47,941 nucleotides of DNA from Anaerolineae bacterium (GTDB lineage Bacteria; Chloroflexota; Anaerolineae; Promineifilales; Promineifilaceae). The notes under the pieces are model-generated. The model worked only from the letters and a program-made list of their open reading frames with translations, searched no databases and was not told the DNA's origin. The position numbers and the translations under genes were made by a program. Every line of letters starts with the position of its first letter. Within the stretch, counting starts at the first letter, position 1. Below, piece by piece: positions 35,587 to 45,187 of the stretch. The stretch lies in the NCBI GenBank assembly GCA_028277515.1, contig JANQGC010000057.1, forward strand, positions 1-47,941. Direction: 5' to 3'.

Positions 35587-36630
35587 ATGACATTTCTAGA
35601 AGTTTATGGGATCAGCAAGCAGTTTGAACCCGGACGAAAAGCTGTAGACAATGTAACCCTATCTGTCCAGGAAAATGAGATTTTGTGCCTTCTTGGCCCA
35701 TCAGGTTGCGGGAAAACAACATTGCTGCGCACCATCTCCGGTTTAGAGACCCCCGATCAGGGAACAATTAAGTTTGATGGGCGTGACGTCATATCTGTTC
35801 CTCCTTATAAACGCGATTTCGGCATGATGTTTCAGGATTTTGCGCTTTTCCCCCATAAAAATGTTTATGAAAACGTCGCTTTTGGTTTAAAGATGAATGC
35901 GTCCGCTGCCGGTATTAAGGAACGCGTCGACGAGATGCTTGATTTGGTTGATTTAGAGGGATTTGCTGATAGGGAAATTGACCAACTGTCGGGAGGCGAA
36001 CAGCAAAGAGTAGCCTTAGCCCGTGCATTGGCACCAAGCCCGCGATTATTGATGTTGGATGAACCACTGGGCGCGTTGGATCGCGCTTTGCGTGAAAAGT
36101 TAATGGTTGATTTGAGGCAAATACTTAAACAGGTTGGTGTAACCGCGATTTATGTTACGCATGATCAAACGGAAGCGTTTGCTATTGCCGATCGTGTTGC
36201 TGTTATGAATAGGGGAAGAATAGAGCAAATTGATTCTCCTGAGCAGTTATATTACCGGCCGTCGACCCGGTTTGTGGCAAAATTTTTGGGATTAACCAAT
36301 TTCCTTGAAGGAACTTTTGTAGCGGAGGATTGGGTTAGTACTTCTATTGGCGAATTAAAAATAAATCACCACTTAAATTCACCTGGGACAAATATTACGA
36401 TACTTATTCGCCCAGAAGCTGGCCGTATATTACAAAAAGATGAAGAGGTTGCAGAAAACAGATTTGAGGCTTGCCTGGAAAGACTATCTTTTCGGGGTAG
36501 ATTTTATCAGGCCTGGATCAACGTGACAGGAGCTGAGTTAATCTTGGAATTTACTCGAATCGATAAGAAGCCGGGAGAAACATTTTCGCTTGTCTTGGAA
36601 CCGGCATCTTTATTGCCTCTATCTGCATGA
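35587..36630 (+). CDS. ABC transporter ATP-binding protein, PotA/FbpC type, without permease
   Basis: A 347-residue ATPase of the spermidine/putrescine, iron or sugar importer group. It has Walker A GPSGCGKTT, Q-loop FQDFALFPHKNVYENVAFGL, signature LSGGEQQRVALARAL, Walker B LLMLDEPLGALDR, and His in YVTHDQTEAFAIADR. About 110 C-terminal residues form a TOBE-like regulatory domain (TNFLEGTFV, ITILIRPEAGRI). No permease or binding-protein gene is adjacent, so the cargo is unknown. The start is ATG 35587, 13 bases after the peptidase stop. Confidence 0.93.
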   Translation: MTFLEVYGISKQFEPGRKAVDNVTLSVQENEILCLLGPSGCGKTTLLRTISGLETPDQGTIKFDGRDVISVPPYKRDFGMMFQDFALFPHKNVYENVAFGLKMNASAAGIKERVDEMLDLVDLEGFADREIDQLSGGEQQRVALARALAPSPRLLMLDEPLGALDRALREKLMVDLRQILKQVGVTAIYVTHDQTEAFAIADRVAVMNRGRIEQIDSPEQLYYRPSTRFVAKFLGLTNFLEGTFVAEDWVSTSIGELKINHHLNSPGTNITILIRPEAGRILQKDEEVAENRFEACLERLSFRGRFYQAWINVTGAELILEFTRIDKKPGETFSLVLEPASLLPLSA

Positions 36631-36672
36631 GCCTATTCGCCCGCCTAAACTGGGAAAGGTATACTTTTAAAC

Positions 36673-37317
36673 ATGTTAGGATTAGACCCGGCCACACTTA
36701 TCGCCCGTGTAATCGTTCTATTGATAGCGTTTACAATTCATGAGTTAGCCCATGCCGTCACCGCGAATTTTTTGGGAGATTTAACCCCAAAAAGACAAGG
36801 CAGGATCACGCTTAATCCGATTGCGCACCTGGACTTATTTGGCTCAATCATGCTTGTTATTTCCGGGTTTGGTTGGGCAAAACCAGTGATGGTTAATCCT
36901 TACAACATGCGGGGAAATCCGCGAACTTCAATGGCCATTGTTGCCGCGGCCGGACCAATTTCAAATTTAATCATGGCAGCCATTGCTGCCATTCCGTTCC
37001 AATTAGGTCTTATGGCGCCAGCATTTTTTGCCCAGAGCACAATTCCATCTCTCGCATTCATTTTGACGGAGTTCCTGTGGATTAATTTAATATTGGCATT
37101 TTTTAACCTTATCCCCGTACCCCCCCTTGATGGGTATAAGATTTTAATCGGCATCCTTCCCCTGGAAATGGGCATGCGGCTTCGCCCATTGGAACAGTAT
37201 GGTTTCCTTATTTTGATAGCTTTAATATTTTTTCTTCCAATGATTGGTGTTGATATATTAAGTTGGCTGGTTGTGATTCCAGCTCGTTCATTGATGACTG
37301 TTTTTTTGGGTTTTTGA
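36673..37317 (+). CDS. Site-2 protease-like membrane metalloprotease (M50)
   Basis: A 214-residue polytopic protein of the compact M50/S2P-like group. HELAH at residues 23-27 lies in the first membrane segment, and NLIPVPPLDG near residue 150 carries the second motif (NxxPxPxLDG), with the family Asp. Such proteins cut transmembrane substrates, for example anti-sigma factors. It ends one base before the HD protein begins, so the two are coupled. No partner substrate is evident. Confidence 0.92.
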   Translation: MLGLDPATLIARVIVLLIAFTIHELAHAVTANFLGDLTPKRQGRITLNPIAHLDLFGSIMLVISGFGWAKPVMVNPYNMRGNPRTSMAIVAAAGPISNLIMAAIAAIPFQLGLMAPAFFAQSTIPSLAFILTEFLWINLILAFFNLIPVPPLDGYKILIGILPLEMGMRLRPLEQYGFLILIALIFFLPMIGVDILSWLVVIPARSLMTVFLGF

Positions 37318-37318
37318 T

Positions 37319-37840
37319 GTGCGTTTTCGTTACCGGGCAGCACAATTTTGGAGGGCAATTTACCCACAAAAATTGTCTGATACGGAAAAATTGATAATAC
37401 GAAGGTTCCTTACTAACTCAGAATGGGATTTGTTTAACAGGTACTCTGTTAACGATCAGAGACATAGCTATCAAGTTTTCCGAACCCTGGAATTACAAGG
37501 CTGTAAAGACCCAGGATTATTGGCGGCAGCATTGCTTCATGACGTGGGCAAAACGAAGATTCGTTTGTCTGTTTGGGATCGATCATTGGCAGTCATATGT
37601 GAAGCGATCATTCCTGAACTTGCTGCCAAATGGGGTATAGAGGATGGGAAAAGATGGAGGCGGCCGTTTGTCATCCGAGCAATGCATCCCCAATGGGGTG
37701 CTCAGATGGCGAAATCGGCCGGATCAAAGACAATGGTTGTTAATTTAATTCGTCGCCACCAAGATCCTTTGCCAAAAAACCCTAACTGCTTAGAGGACGA
37801 ATTTCTGGCATTGTTACAATGGGCAGATGACCTGAATTAA
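37319..37840 (+). CDS. HD-domain protein, possible phosphohydrolase
   Basis: A 173-residue protein with an HD domain: RHSYQVFRTLELQG (first His), AALLHDVGKTKIRL (the HD pair), and a third His region (HPQWGAQMAKSAGS and RRHQDP). The spacing matches small HD phosphohydrolases, which act on nucleotides or other phosphoesters; the substrate cannot be inferred. It begins at GTG 37319, just after the M50 stop, and is probably translated by coupling with it. Confidence 0.85.
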   Translation: MRFRYRAAQFWRAIYPQKLSDTEKLIIRRFLTNSEWDLFNRYSVNDQRHSYQVFRTLELQGCKDPGLLAAALLHDVGKTKIRLSVWDRSLAVICEAIIPELAAKWGIEDGKRWRRPFVIRAMHPQWGAQMAKSAGSKTMVVNLIRRHQDPLPKNPNCLEDEFLALLQWADDLN

Positions 37841-37915
37841 TTGGAAATTACTGGGATTTAGATAGAGTTAGGGATAGATTATTTATCCCACCTGAGAAAT
37901 ACAGGGAGTATTATT

Positions 37916-38884
37916 ATGCAGACAAAAAACATTACCATTGTTGGCGTTCGTCGCACCGGAGCTTCGATTGCCCTGGCATTAAAAGAAGGGCCATTAGATT
38001 TTGAAATTACCGGGTATGATAGTGATGCAGATATATTGAAAGAGGCCGAGGAGATTGGTGGGTTTGATAAAACGGAAACAAACCTGAAGCGTGCTGCTGA
38101 ATCGGCCGATATCCTGATTATATCTACTCCCTCAGTTGACCTAAAACCCACTTTACAAACAGTTGGAAATGTACTGCAAGAGCATTCACTACTCATCGAC
38201 ATGACCGATCTTAAGGGTCCAGGAGTGAAATTTGCTGAGAAGTACATTAAGCAGGGTCATTACATTGGGGCATATCCGGTTTTAGCTGCATCGACTTTTA
38301 CCGATGGTCGTTCAACGACCAAAATGGCTAAAGCCGATCTGTTTCACAACAGTGTTTTCTGTTTGATGCCCAACGCTGAGGTTGATCCGCAGGCAGTCGA
38401 AACAGCCGTGAACTTCGGCCGATTATTGGGCGCATCTCCATATTTTCTCGATCCCTTAGAATATGACAATTTAGTTCAGGGCGTTGAGACAATGCCCGGT
38501 TTATTAGCCGCAGCATTATTCCGCACGATAAATAAGGCCAGCGGTTGGCGGGACATTTTACGGTTTGCAGATCTACCATTTGCCGTAGCAACGATGCCGC
38601 TCGAAAAAGATGCAAATGAATTAGCTTATGTTGCCATGAATGATAAAGTGGCGACGATTCGCTGGCTGGACGCGCTAAGTGAGGAGATCAATCAACTTCG
38701 TCGTTGGATTCAAGAAGGGGATGAGGAACTACTCACCGCATTTTTGGATGAATTGAGCATCAGTCGCGCCATGTGGCTCAATGATAGGGCTAAAAATGAT
38801 TGGGTAGGTGGGGATGAAACATCGGTGGATGTTCCTGGCTTTCGTGAACGTTTGTTCGGCAGCTTTGCAGCAGGATCTCGCTAA
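37916..38884 (+). CDS. TyrA/6PGDH-fold dehydrogenase-like protein lacking prephenate catalytic residues
   Basis: A 322-residue protein with an N-terminal Rossmann fold (ITIVGVRRTGASIALAL) and the layout of prephenate dehydrogenase: ILIISTPSVDL, LIDMTDLKGP, GAYPVLAAS. In true TyrA enzymes the GxGxxG, the Ser in the DVxSxK segment and the His in GxHPMxG are conserved; here they read GVRRTG, DMTDLKG and GAYPVLA, so the second and third are replaced by Asp and Tyr. The C-terminal helical domain is complete. I infer a related oxidoreductase or sensor rather than tyrosine biosynthesis; the substrate is unknown. Confidence 0.82.
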   Translation: MQTKNITIVGVRRTGASIALALKEGPLDFEITGYDSDADILKEAEEIGGFDKTETNLKRAAESADILIISTPSVDLKPTLQTVGNVLQEHSLLIDMTDLKGPGVKFAEKYIKQGHYIGAYPVLAASTFTDGRSTTKMAKADLFHNSVFCLMPNAEVDPQAVETAVNFGRLLGASPYFLDPLEYDNLVQGVETMPGLLAAALFRTINKASGWRDILRFADLPFAVATMPLEKDANELAYVAMNDKVATIRWLDALSEEINQLRRWIQEGDEELLTAFLDELSISRAMWLNDRAKNDWVGGDETSVDVPGFRERLFGSFAAGSR

Positions 38885-38922
38885 CATTCAACCAGTTGTT
38901 AGTTTTAAGTAGTTTTGCATTT

Positions 38923-38980
38923 GGTTTGTCATTTTTATTTCCTTTCACTTCTAGAAACCCTACAGAAAAAATGACAAACC
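38923..38980. repeat. Palindromic element resembling the 93-bp repeat
   Basis: GGTTTGTCATTTTT (38923-38936) and its exact complement (38967-38980) flank a 30-nt loop, the same loop length as in the repeats at 8020 and 24410. The arm sequence differs, so relatedness is uncertain. It lies between a TyrA-fold gene and a glycosyltransferase gene. Confidence 0.6.
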
Positions 38981-39002
38981 TTTCAATTAATAGAAATTGA
39001 AA

Positions 39003-40241
39003 ATGCGGATAAACGCACAGGGGAGCAATAGGGATTCGCTGCGAATCCTGATGATTGCGCCAACCTCATTCTTTAGTGATTATGGCGGGCATATTCGCAT
39101 ACTGGAGGAAACACGAGCGCTCCAAGCGCTTGGCCACCAAGTCATCATCGCTACATACTACAAAGGTGACAATCTGCCGGGGATAGATATACGTCGCACA
39201 TCGTCACTTCCCTGGCGAACGGATTATGAGGTAGGTTCCTCACGACACAAAGTTGCTTTTGATATTTACCTGGCAGGGACGGTACTCAAGCAGGGGTTGC
39301 AAATTAAACCCGATTTGATTCACGGGCATATGCATGAAGGGGCGCTTATTGGGGGATTGGTTGCGCGAATATTGGGAATACCCTTGGTGTTTGATTTTCA
39401 AGGGAGTCTGACGGCCGAAATGGTCGATCACAAATTCTTAGATCGCAATGGATTCATTTATCCGTGGATCTATCGAATGGAACGGTTTATAAGTAAACGC
39501 TTACCGGATGCCATCCTAACGAGTTCCATTCAAGCCCGTAAAATTCTTTGTGAAGAGTTTCAGGTAAATTCTCAAATAATCAATCCGCTGCCGGATTGTG
39601 CTGATACGGATAGCTTTCAGCCCGGTCTATTGACAGGCAAACAGGATGCGGAACTGCGGCAAAAGTTAAAAATTCCAGAAGGAAGGGTAATCGTGGCCTA
39701 TTTGGGGTTGTTGACCGATTACCAGGGCATACCATATTTAATTAAGACGGCGTCCAGGCTAAAAAATAATGGTGAGGATATCCACTTTTTGGTTATGGGT
39801 TATCCAAATGTTGAAAAGTACAGGTATCAAGCGCATGTCGCTGGGGTGGGCGATCATATGACATTTACCGGGAAAGTAGAATATCGTGATGCACCCCTCT
39901 ATCTGTCACTAGGTGATATCGCTGTGGCTCCAAAGGTTTCAGCAACGGAGGGAAGCGGTAAGTTGCTAAATTATATGGCCCTAGCACAACCCGTTGTGGC
40001 CTTTGATACGCCCGTTCACCGGGAATATCTTGATGAGTGGGGCTTTTATGTCCAGTCTGGAAATACAAATGCACTATCTGACGCCATCTTGGCCCTGGCC
40101 AAAGACCCACTTCGCCGCCAATCACTTGGAAAGCAGTTAAGGATGAGAGCAATAGAGCAATATAGCTGGAAACAGGCGGGGATGAAAATTGAGGCTATTT
40201 ACCGCAAGTTGACAAATGCCAAAATAGATAGTACACTATAA
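39003..40241 (+). CDS. Family 4 glycosyltransferase
   Basis: A 412-residue GT-B fold glycosyltransferase. The N-terminal acceptor domain has TSFFSDYGGHIRILEETRALQ with the Gly-rich loop, and HGHMHEGALIGGL. The C-terminal donor domain has VIVAYLGLLTDYQGI and the E-x7-E region as ATEGSGKLLNYMALAQPVVAFDTP. No signal peptide or membrane segment is apparent. It most likely adds a sugar to a lipid, glycan or metabolite. Neither ATG 39003 nor an upstream TTG has a clear ribosome-binding site. It stands alone, not in a glycan cluster. Confidence 0.9.
   Translation: MRINAQGSNRDSLRILMIAPTSFFSDYGGHIRILEETRALQALGHQVIIATYYKGDNLPGIDIRRTSSLPWRTDYEVGSSRHKVAFDIYLAGTVLKQGLQIKPDLIHGHMHEGALIGGLVARILGIPLVFDFQGSLTAEMVDHKFLDRNGFIYPWIYRMERFISKRLPDAILTSSIQARKILCEEFQVNSQIINPLPDCADTDSFQPGLLTGKQDAELRQKLKIPEGRVIVAYLGLLTDYQGIPYLIKTASRLKNNGEDIHFLVMGYPNVEKYRYQAHVAGVGDHMTFTGKVEYRDAPLYLSLGDIAVAPKVSATEGSGKLLNYMALAQPVVAFDTPVHREYLDEWGFYVQSGNTNALSDAILALAKDPLRRQSLGKQLRMRAIEQYSWKQAGMKIEAIYRKLTNAKIDSTL
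40209..40237 (+). promoter_or_regulatory. Possible rpoB promoter
   Basis: TTGACA (40209-40214) and TACACT (40232-40237) have a 17-bp spacer. The -35 box is perfect and the -10 is four of six. It overlaps the end of the glycosyltransferase gene and would give a leader of about 170 bases. Confidence 0.35.
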
Positions 40242-40290
40242 AGTCGCGAATTATGCGTGAATTGCAATCATCCAACTATAATTCTATTAA

Positions 40291-40341
40291 ATAGGGTGGA
40301 CCCTATCGCAGGGTGCAACAGTTCCGTTGCACCCTTTCTTC
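40291..40341 (+). terminator. Two hairpins before rpoB, possible terminator or attenuator
   Basis: A small hairpin ATAGGGT-GG-ACCCTAT (40291-40306) is followed by GGGTGCAAC/GTTGCACCC (40311-40319 with 40326-40334), a perfect 9-bp stem with a 6-nt loop, then TTTCTTC. It could end the glycosyltransferase transcript, or serve as a control element in the rpoB leader. Confidence 0.6.
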
Positions 40342-40412
40342 ATTAATTTATTAGACATATATTAGTGGGTCGAATCAAGTGATTTACCCAATAGGGAGCA
40401 GGTGAAACTCGA

Positions 40413-43400
40413 ATGCTCAGTAGACCAACAAAATCTTACGCGCGTACAAGAAATCCGTTGGAACTTCCATCACTAATAGATATTCAATTAGATTCGTTTA
40501 AAACCTTCAAAGAGGAAGGTCTCGCCGCTTTATTTGACGAGATCTCTCCCATCGAGAGTTTTAACGGAAAATTACAGTTATTCTTCCCTTCGGAGAGGCC
40601 TGAAGTGGAAGGTTTTGACTTAAACTACTGGTTCGGCGAACCAAAATATTCAGTTGAAGAATGCGTTGATCGCGACATGAGCTATTCTGCGCCTTTGACC
40701 GTAAAGGTCATGTTGTACAGTTCGGATATGGATCAACCCATTGTTCAAGATATTTTCATGGGTGATTTCCCATTAATGACACCTGCCGGAACATTTATCA
40801 TTAACGGTACGGAGCGCGTTGTTGTGAGTCAGTTAATTCGTTCACCCGGCGCGTATTTTGAGATCGAGGAGGATCGAAAAACCGGCCGCCCCCTGGCTAT
40901 GGGTAAATTGATCCCTGATCGTGGCGCCTGGATGGAGTTTGAAACCCGCAAAACTGATTACTTGACGATTAAATTTAATCGTAAGCGAACGGTCCCCATT
41001 ACGCTCTTTTTAAGAGCGATGGCAGCAATTGATGATGGCTTAGGAAAACCATTGCTTGTAGAAGGCAGTGACGAGGAACTGCTCGCGTTGTTTGAGGATA
41101 TTGACGACAACCCGGAGCACTTATATATTCAAGGAAGTATTGAGCAGGAACCTCCGTGGAATACCGAAAAGCCTCTACCGGAACAAGCGTTGATTGAGTT
41201 TTATAAACGCATGAGGCCGGGCGATCCACCGACTCTGGATAATGCCCAAAAATATCTAACCGAGCAGCTTTTTGAGAAACGCCGTTACGATTTAGCACGT
41301 GTTGGGCGATACAAGCTAAACAAGAGACTCGGCCTGGAAGATGTCATACCGAACGCTCACCGCACGATTACGCAACAGGATATTGTGCAATTCGTAAGGC
41401 ACATGATTTTGATTAACAATGGTAAGGAAGGGGCGGATGACATCGATCATTTGGGAAACCGGAGAATCAAGACTGTCGGAGAATTGCTCCAGGCTAAACT
41501 GCGCGTTGGACTACGCCGTATGGAACGGGTTGTGCGTGAGCGTATGTCAATCCGTGACAGTGATAATCTTACGCCAGTATCATTGACCAATATTCGCCCG
41601 GTTGTTGCCTCCATTCGTGAATTTTTCGGCAGTTCGCAGTTGAGCCAATTCATGGAACAGGCGAATCCATTGGCAGAGTTGACGCATAAGAGAACCTTAT
41701 CTGCGTTAGGACCTGGTGGACTAAGACGTGAGCGGGCTGGATTTGAGGTGCGCGATGTCCATCACAGTCATTATGGTCGAATTTGCCCTATCGAAACACC
41801 TGAGGGACCGAATATTGGTCTCATCGGCCGTTTGGCAACCTATGGTTGGGTCAACAAATACGGTTTTATTGAAACCCCTTACCGCCGTGTTCGCAATACC
41901 ATCCCTGCGGATAGCGATGATCTTATTGGACGCAGGGCCTTCAAAAACATCATCGATCCCGATACGGGTGAGATAATTGTCAACGCCGGTCAAGATATTG
42001 ATGAGAACATGGCCGATAGAATTAAGAACAGTTCGATCGAGCAGGTCAATGTTACACCTTTCGTGACCGACGAAATTACCTACATGTCGGCCGATGAAGA
42101 GGATCATTATTCAATTGCACAGGCCAATTCGAAGATTGATGATCTTGGCCAATTTTTGGAACCGCGCGTTTCTTCAAGAAGAAACCAGCAATTCAGGTTT
42201 ACTTCGGTGCAGCGGATCGACTTCATGGATGTAGCCCCTCGACAGATTGTCGGGGTTTCTGCCGCTTTGATTCCATTCCTTGAACATGACGATGCCAATC
42301 GTGCGCTCATGGGTTCCAATATGCAGCGACAGGCGGTTCCTTTGTTGCAACCGCATGTTCCTGTTGTGAGCACCGGGATGGAGTTGCAAGCCGCGAGAAA
42401 TTCCGGCCAAGTCGTCCAGGCGAAGGAGCCTGGTGAGGTTGTTAGCGTCACGGGCAATGAGATTGTTGTTCTTGAAGCAAATGGACCAAGAACTTACTAT
42501 CTTCGCAAATATAATCGCTCAAATCAAAGTACCTGCATCGATCAACGCCCTGTCGTCGTCAAAGGTCAGCGTGTTGAGATTGGTGATGTTCTGGCCGATA
42601 GTTCTTCGACAAGTAATGGTGAACTGGCTCTTGGGCAGGATGCCCTTGTTGCTTTTCTATCATGGGAAGGTGGAAATTACGAAGATGCCATTTTGGTCAG
42701 TGAAAAACTGGTTCGCGATGACATGTTTACATCTGTTCACATTGAGAAACATGAAGTTGAGGCACGCGATACGAAGTTAGGCCCGGAAGAAATTACTTAC
42801 GATATCCCCAATGTTAGTGAAGATGCTTTGAAGGATCTTGACGAAAGGGGCATTATCCGGGTTGGCGCTGATGTAAACGAAAATGATATTTTAGTTGGAA
42901 AGATCACGCCGAAGGGTGAAAAAGAATTAAGTCCGGAAGAAAAACTACTGCGCGCTATCTTTGGTGATAAGGCGCGCGAGGTTAAAGATTCGAGCCTGCG
43001 CTTGCCAAATGGTGCACGCGGTAAGGTCGTGGATGTGCAGGTGTTTGACCGGCAGAAAGATCGTGATTTGCCTGCTGGAGTGGAAACAATGGTACGGGTG
43101 AGTGTTGCCCAAAGACGTAAGCTGTCAGAGGGTGATAAGATGGCCGGCCGTCATGGAAATAAGGGCGTCATCTCAAAAATCGTCCCTATCGAGGATATGC
43201 CACATCTGCCGGATGGAAGACCGGTCGATATTGTGCTAAGTCCGCTTGGCGTTCCTGGTAGAATGAATATCGGCCAGGTTCTTGAGACCCATTTGGGTTG
43301 GGCGGCCTCGCGATTAGGCTTCCGAGCCATTACGCCAGTTTTTGATGGAGCGAGCGAACACGAAATTGCTGCTGAGCTAGCACGCGCCTGGTTAATTGAC

Positions 43401-44351
43401 CACGCATGGAGTGTGACGATGACTTGGGCCTGGGATTGGCTTGATGAAATTGAGTATGATCTTGAATCTATTAAAGATGACGATCAGGCAAGGCGTCTCT
43501 TTCTGGAGGCATGGTTGGGTGATTTGGGTTATGATATCGGCCGTATCAAATCGAATGAAGGATTTGCTCGATTCTCCGCAACCAAGGAGTGGTTAAACAG
43601 CCGTGGCTGGGATCCGGATGAAATCTTCCACCAGGTGTTGAAATCTCGAAAGGAAGAATGGGTTTCATTGAATGATAAAGCCATTGAAGCCTGTGCTCGT
43701 GAATGGTATGCCGCGATGCTTGAGAGATATGATGAGCAGCTTCCCGATGAAGTTAAGGTCGATCCCGAAACAACAGACTTGCAAGAGTTGGAAAGATTGG
43801 CTGAGCAAATTACAATCCTTACGCATAATCCATTGCCTTACCTGGGCAAGGAGATGTTAATAGACGGCAAGACCGGGCGACCCTTTGATCAGCCTGTAAC
43901 TGTCGGCATTTTACATATGCTAAAACTGGCTCATCTTGTTGAGGACAAAGCACATGCCCGATCGACCGGTCCTTATTCCTTAGTAACTCAACAACCCTTA
44001 GGTGGAAAGGCTCAGTTTGGTGGGCAACGTTTCGGTGAGATGGAAGTTTGGGCGCTGGAAGCCTATGGCGCTGCCCATACTTTGCAAGAAATGTTGACCA
44101 TCAAGTCAGATGACGTTCAAGGCCGTGTAAAAACCTATGAATCGATTGTTAAAAATGAAGCTATTGAGGATCCTGGTGTTCCGGCATCCTTCCGCGTATT
44201 AGTTAAAGAATTGCAAAGCCTTGGTTTGGCGGTTGAAGCGGAAACTGAAAATGGAGAAGTCATTCGGTTTGGCAAAGAAGATGACCGCCGAAGCAGCCGA
44301 AGCAGTTGGAGTGGGGCAGGAATGCTCGATTACCGCCGCGTTCGGCGTTAA
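40413..44351 (+). CDS. rpoB: DNA-directed RNA polymerase beta subunit
   Basis: A 1312-residue beta subunit. Landmarks include the N-terminal [19 protein letters not shown], the rifampicin region ([30 protein letters not shown]), [37 protein letters not shown] with the catalytic-site lysines, and the end region [37 protein letters not shown]. Between [12 protein letters not shown] (about 974-985) and [16 protein letters not shown] (about 1150) lies an insertion of about 150 residues, rich in Trp and acidic residues, not present in standard beta subunits at this place. rpoC does not follow. GGGAGCAGGTG precedes ATG 40413. Confidence 0.97.
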   Translation: MLSRPTKSYARTRNPLELPSLIDIQLDSFKTFKEEGLAALFDEISPIESFNGKLQLFFPSERPEVEGFDLNYWFGEPKYSVEECVDRDMSYSAPLTVKVMLYSSDMDQPIVQDIFMGDFPLMTPAGTFIINGTERVVVSQLIRSPGAYFEIEEDRKTGRPLAMGKLIPDRGAWMEFETRKTDYLTIKFNRKRTVPITLFLRAMAAIDDGLGKPLLVEGSDEELLALFEDIDDNPEHLYIQGSIEQEPPWNTEKPLPEQALIEFYKRMRPGDPPTLDNAQKYLTEQLFEKRRYDLARVGRYKLNKRLGLEDVIPNAHRTITQQDIVQFVRHMILINNGKEGADDIDHLGNRRIKTVGELLQAKLRVGLRRMERVVRERMSIRDSDNLTPVSLTNIRPVVASIREFFGSSQLSQFMEQANPLAELTHKRTLSALGPGGLRRERAGFEVRDVHHSHYGRICPIETPEGPNIGLIGRLATYGWVNKYGFIETPYRRVRNTIPADSDDLIGRRAFKNIIDPDTGEIIVNAGQDIDENMADRIKNSSIEQVNVTPFVTDEITYMSADEEDHYSIAQANSKIDDLGQFLEPRVSSRRNQQFRFTSVQRIDFMDVAPRQIVGVSAALIPFLEHDDANRALMGSNMQRQAVPLLQPHVPVVSTGMELQAARNSGQVVQAKEPGEVVSVTGNEIVVLEANGPRTYYLRKYNRSNQSTCIDQRPVVVKGQRVEIGDVLADSSSTSNGELALGQDALVAFLSWEGGNYEDAILVSEKLVRDDMFTSVHIEKHEVEARDTKLGPEEITYDIPNVSEDALKDLDERGIIRVGADVNENDILVGKITPKGEKELSPEEKLLRAIFGDKAREVKDSSLRLPNGARGKVVDVQVFDRQKDRDLPAGVETMVRVSVAQRRKLSEGDKMAGRHGNKGVISKIVPIEDMPHLPDGRPVDIVLSPLGVPGRMNIGQVLETHLGWAASRLGFRAITPVFDGASEHEIAAELARAWLIDHAWSVTMTWAWDWLDEIEYDLESIKDDDQARRLFLEAWLGDLGYDIGRIKSNEGFARFSATKEWLNSRGWDPDEIFHQVLKSRKEEWVSLNDKAIEACAREWYAAMLERYDEQLPDEVKVDPETTDLQELERLAEQITILTHNPLPYLGKEMLIDGKTGRPFDQPVTVGILHMLKLAHLVEDKAHARSTGPYSLVTQQPLGGKAQFGGQRFGEMEVWALEAYGAAHTLQEMLTIKSDDVQGRVKTYESIVKNEAIEDPGVPASFRVLVKELQSLGLAVEAETENGEVIRFGKEDDRRSSRSSWSGAGMLDYRRVRR

Positions 44352-44456
44352 AATCTAGAATTTTCTATCTGAGAAGAGCAGAATTTTGACAGGAGCTTGC
44401 TCCAGAGTCGATGCTTTAGACGTATCGGCTTATAAATTAAAAATATTGGCAGGAAC

Positions 44457-44484
44457 TTGACCGTAGATGGTTTTATGGTAAAAT
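44457..44484 (+). promoter_or_regulatory. Predicted str operon promoter
   Basis: TTGACC (44457-44462) and TAAAAT (44479-44484) with a 16-bp spacer lie about 220 bases before rpsL, giving a leader that includes the long hairpin at 44560. The 356-base gap (44352-44707) otherwise contains no open reading frame of note and no trace of rpoC. Confidence 0.55.
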
Positions 44485-44559
44485 GGTCTTTCGTATGTAT
44501 GGATAAACAAGCGTAGCTGCGGAAGCTGTAGTTACCAACCGAATAAGCGAAGAAATCGA

Positions 44560-44598
44560 ATGGAGGCCATCGCAATGTTACATTACGATGGCCTCCAT
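44560..44598 (+). other. Long perfect hairpin in the rpsL leader
   Basis: ATGGAGGCCATCG (44560-44572) pairs exactly with CGATGGCCTCCAT (44586-44598). Inside it AATG/CATT can extend the stem after one mismatch. Only TT follows, so it is a poor terminator. It lies between a predicted promoter and rpsL and could be an attenuator or an autoregulatory site of a ribosomal protein. Confidence 0.65.
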
Positions 44599-44707
44599 TT
44601 GTCGCGAGTTGGCATTGATCGTTATTGATGCCGCTCGTTGCTTTTTATCTGATGGTTTTATTTGGAATTGTTATTTTTGTTAGGTGGCAATAAGGAGAGT
44701 TTATAGC

Positions 44708-45124
44708 GTGCCTACAATCAATCAACTTGTACGTAAGGGTCGTAAGGCCAAATCAAAGAAAAGCACAGCGCCGGCGTTGCAATGGACGTTTAACTCTTTT
44801 CGCCAGCGCCGAACCCGCCAGGCGAAAGGCGCCCCGCAAAAGCGCGGCGTTTGTACCCAGGTTAAGACCATGACCCCTAAGAAGCCAAATTCCGCTTTGC
44901 GAAAAGTAGCCAGGGTTCGTTTGTCCAATGGGATCGAGGTGACGGCATATATTCCAGGGGAAGGGCACACTTTGCAGGACCACTCTGTTGTTTTGATCCG
45001 TGGCGGCCGTGTAAAGGATTTACCTGGCGTTCGCTATCACGTTGTACGTGGCACGCTTGATGCTAGTGGTGTTGAGGACCGTAAGAAGGGTCGTTCTAAG
45101 TACGGAACAAAATCGCCGAAGTAG
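44708..45124 (+). CDS. rpsL: 30S ribosomal protein S12
   Basis: A 138-residue S12. It begins at GTG 44708 ([11 protein letters not shown]), preceded by AAGGAGAG; upstream in-frame codons from 44684 lie before the canonical start and are not part of S12. The decoding-centre loop [33 protein letters not shown] and [11 protein letters not shown] are all present. Lys at the streptomycin-linked position (within [11 protein letters not shown]) is the sensitive-type residue. It is the first gene of the str operon rpsL-rpsG-fusA-tuf. Confidence 0.97.
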   Translation: MPTINQLVRKGRKAKSKKSTAPALQWTFNSFRQRRTRQAKGAPQKRGVCTQVKTMTPKKPNSALRKVARVRLSNGIEVTAYIPGEGHTLQDHSVVLIRGGRVKDLPGVRYHVVRGTLDASGVEDRKKGRSKYGTKSPK

Positions 45125-45187
45125 AATTTTAGGAAGCGGAGAAGGTTTCTTTGATATTAAAGGAAGAGCCGCTACAGGATTACAGTT

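Noticed and set aside
44352..44460. Imperfect direct repeat TTTTGACAGGAGCTTG / TATTGGCAGGAACTTG downstream of rpoB
   Set aside because: Short and imperfect; the first copy has no -10 partner, and it may be chance in an AT-rich gap.
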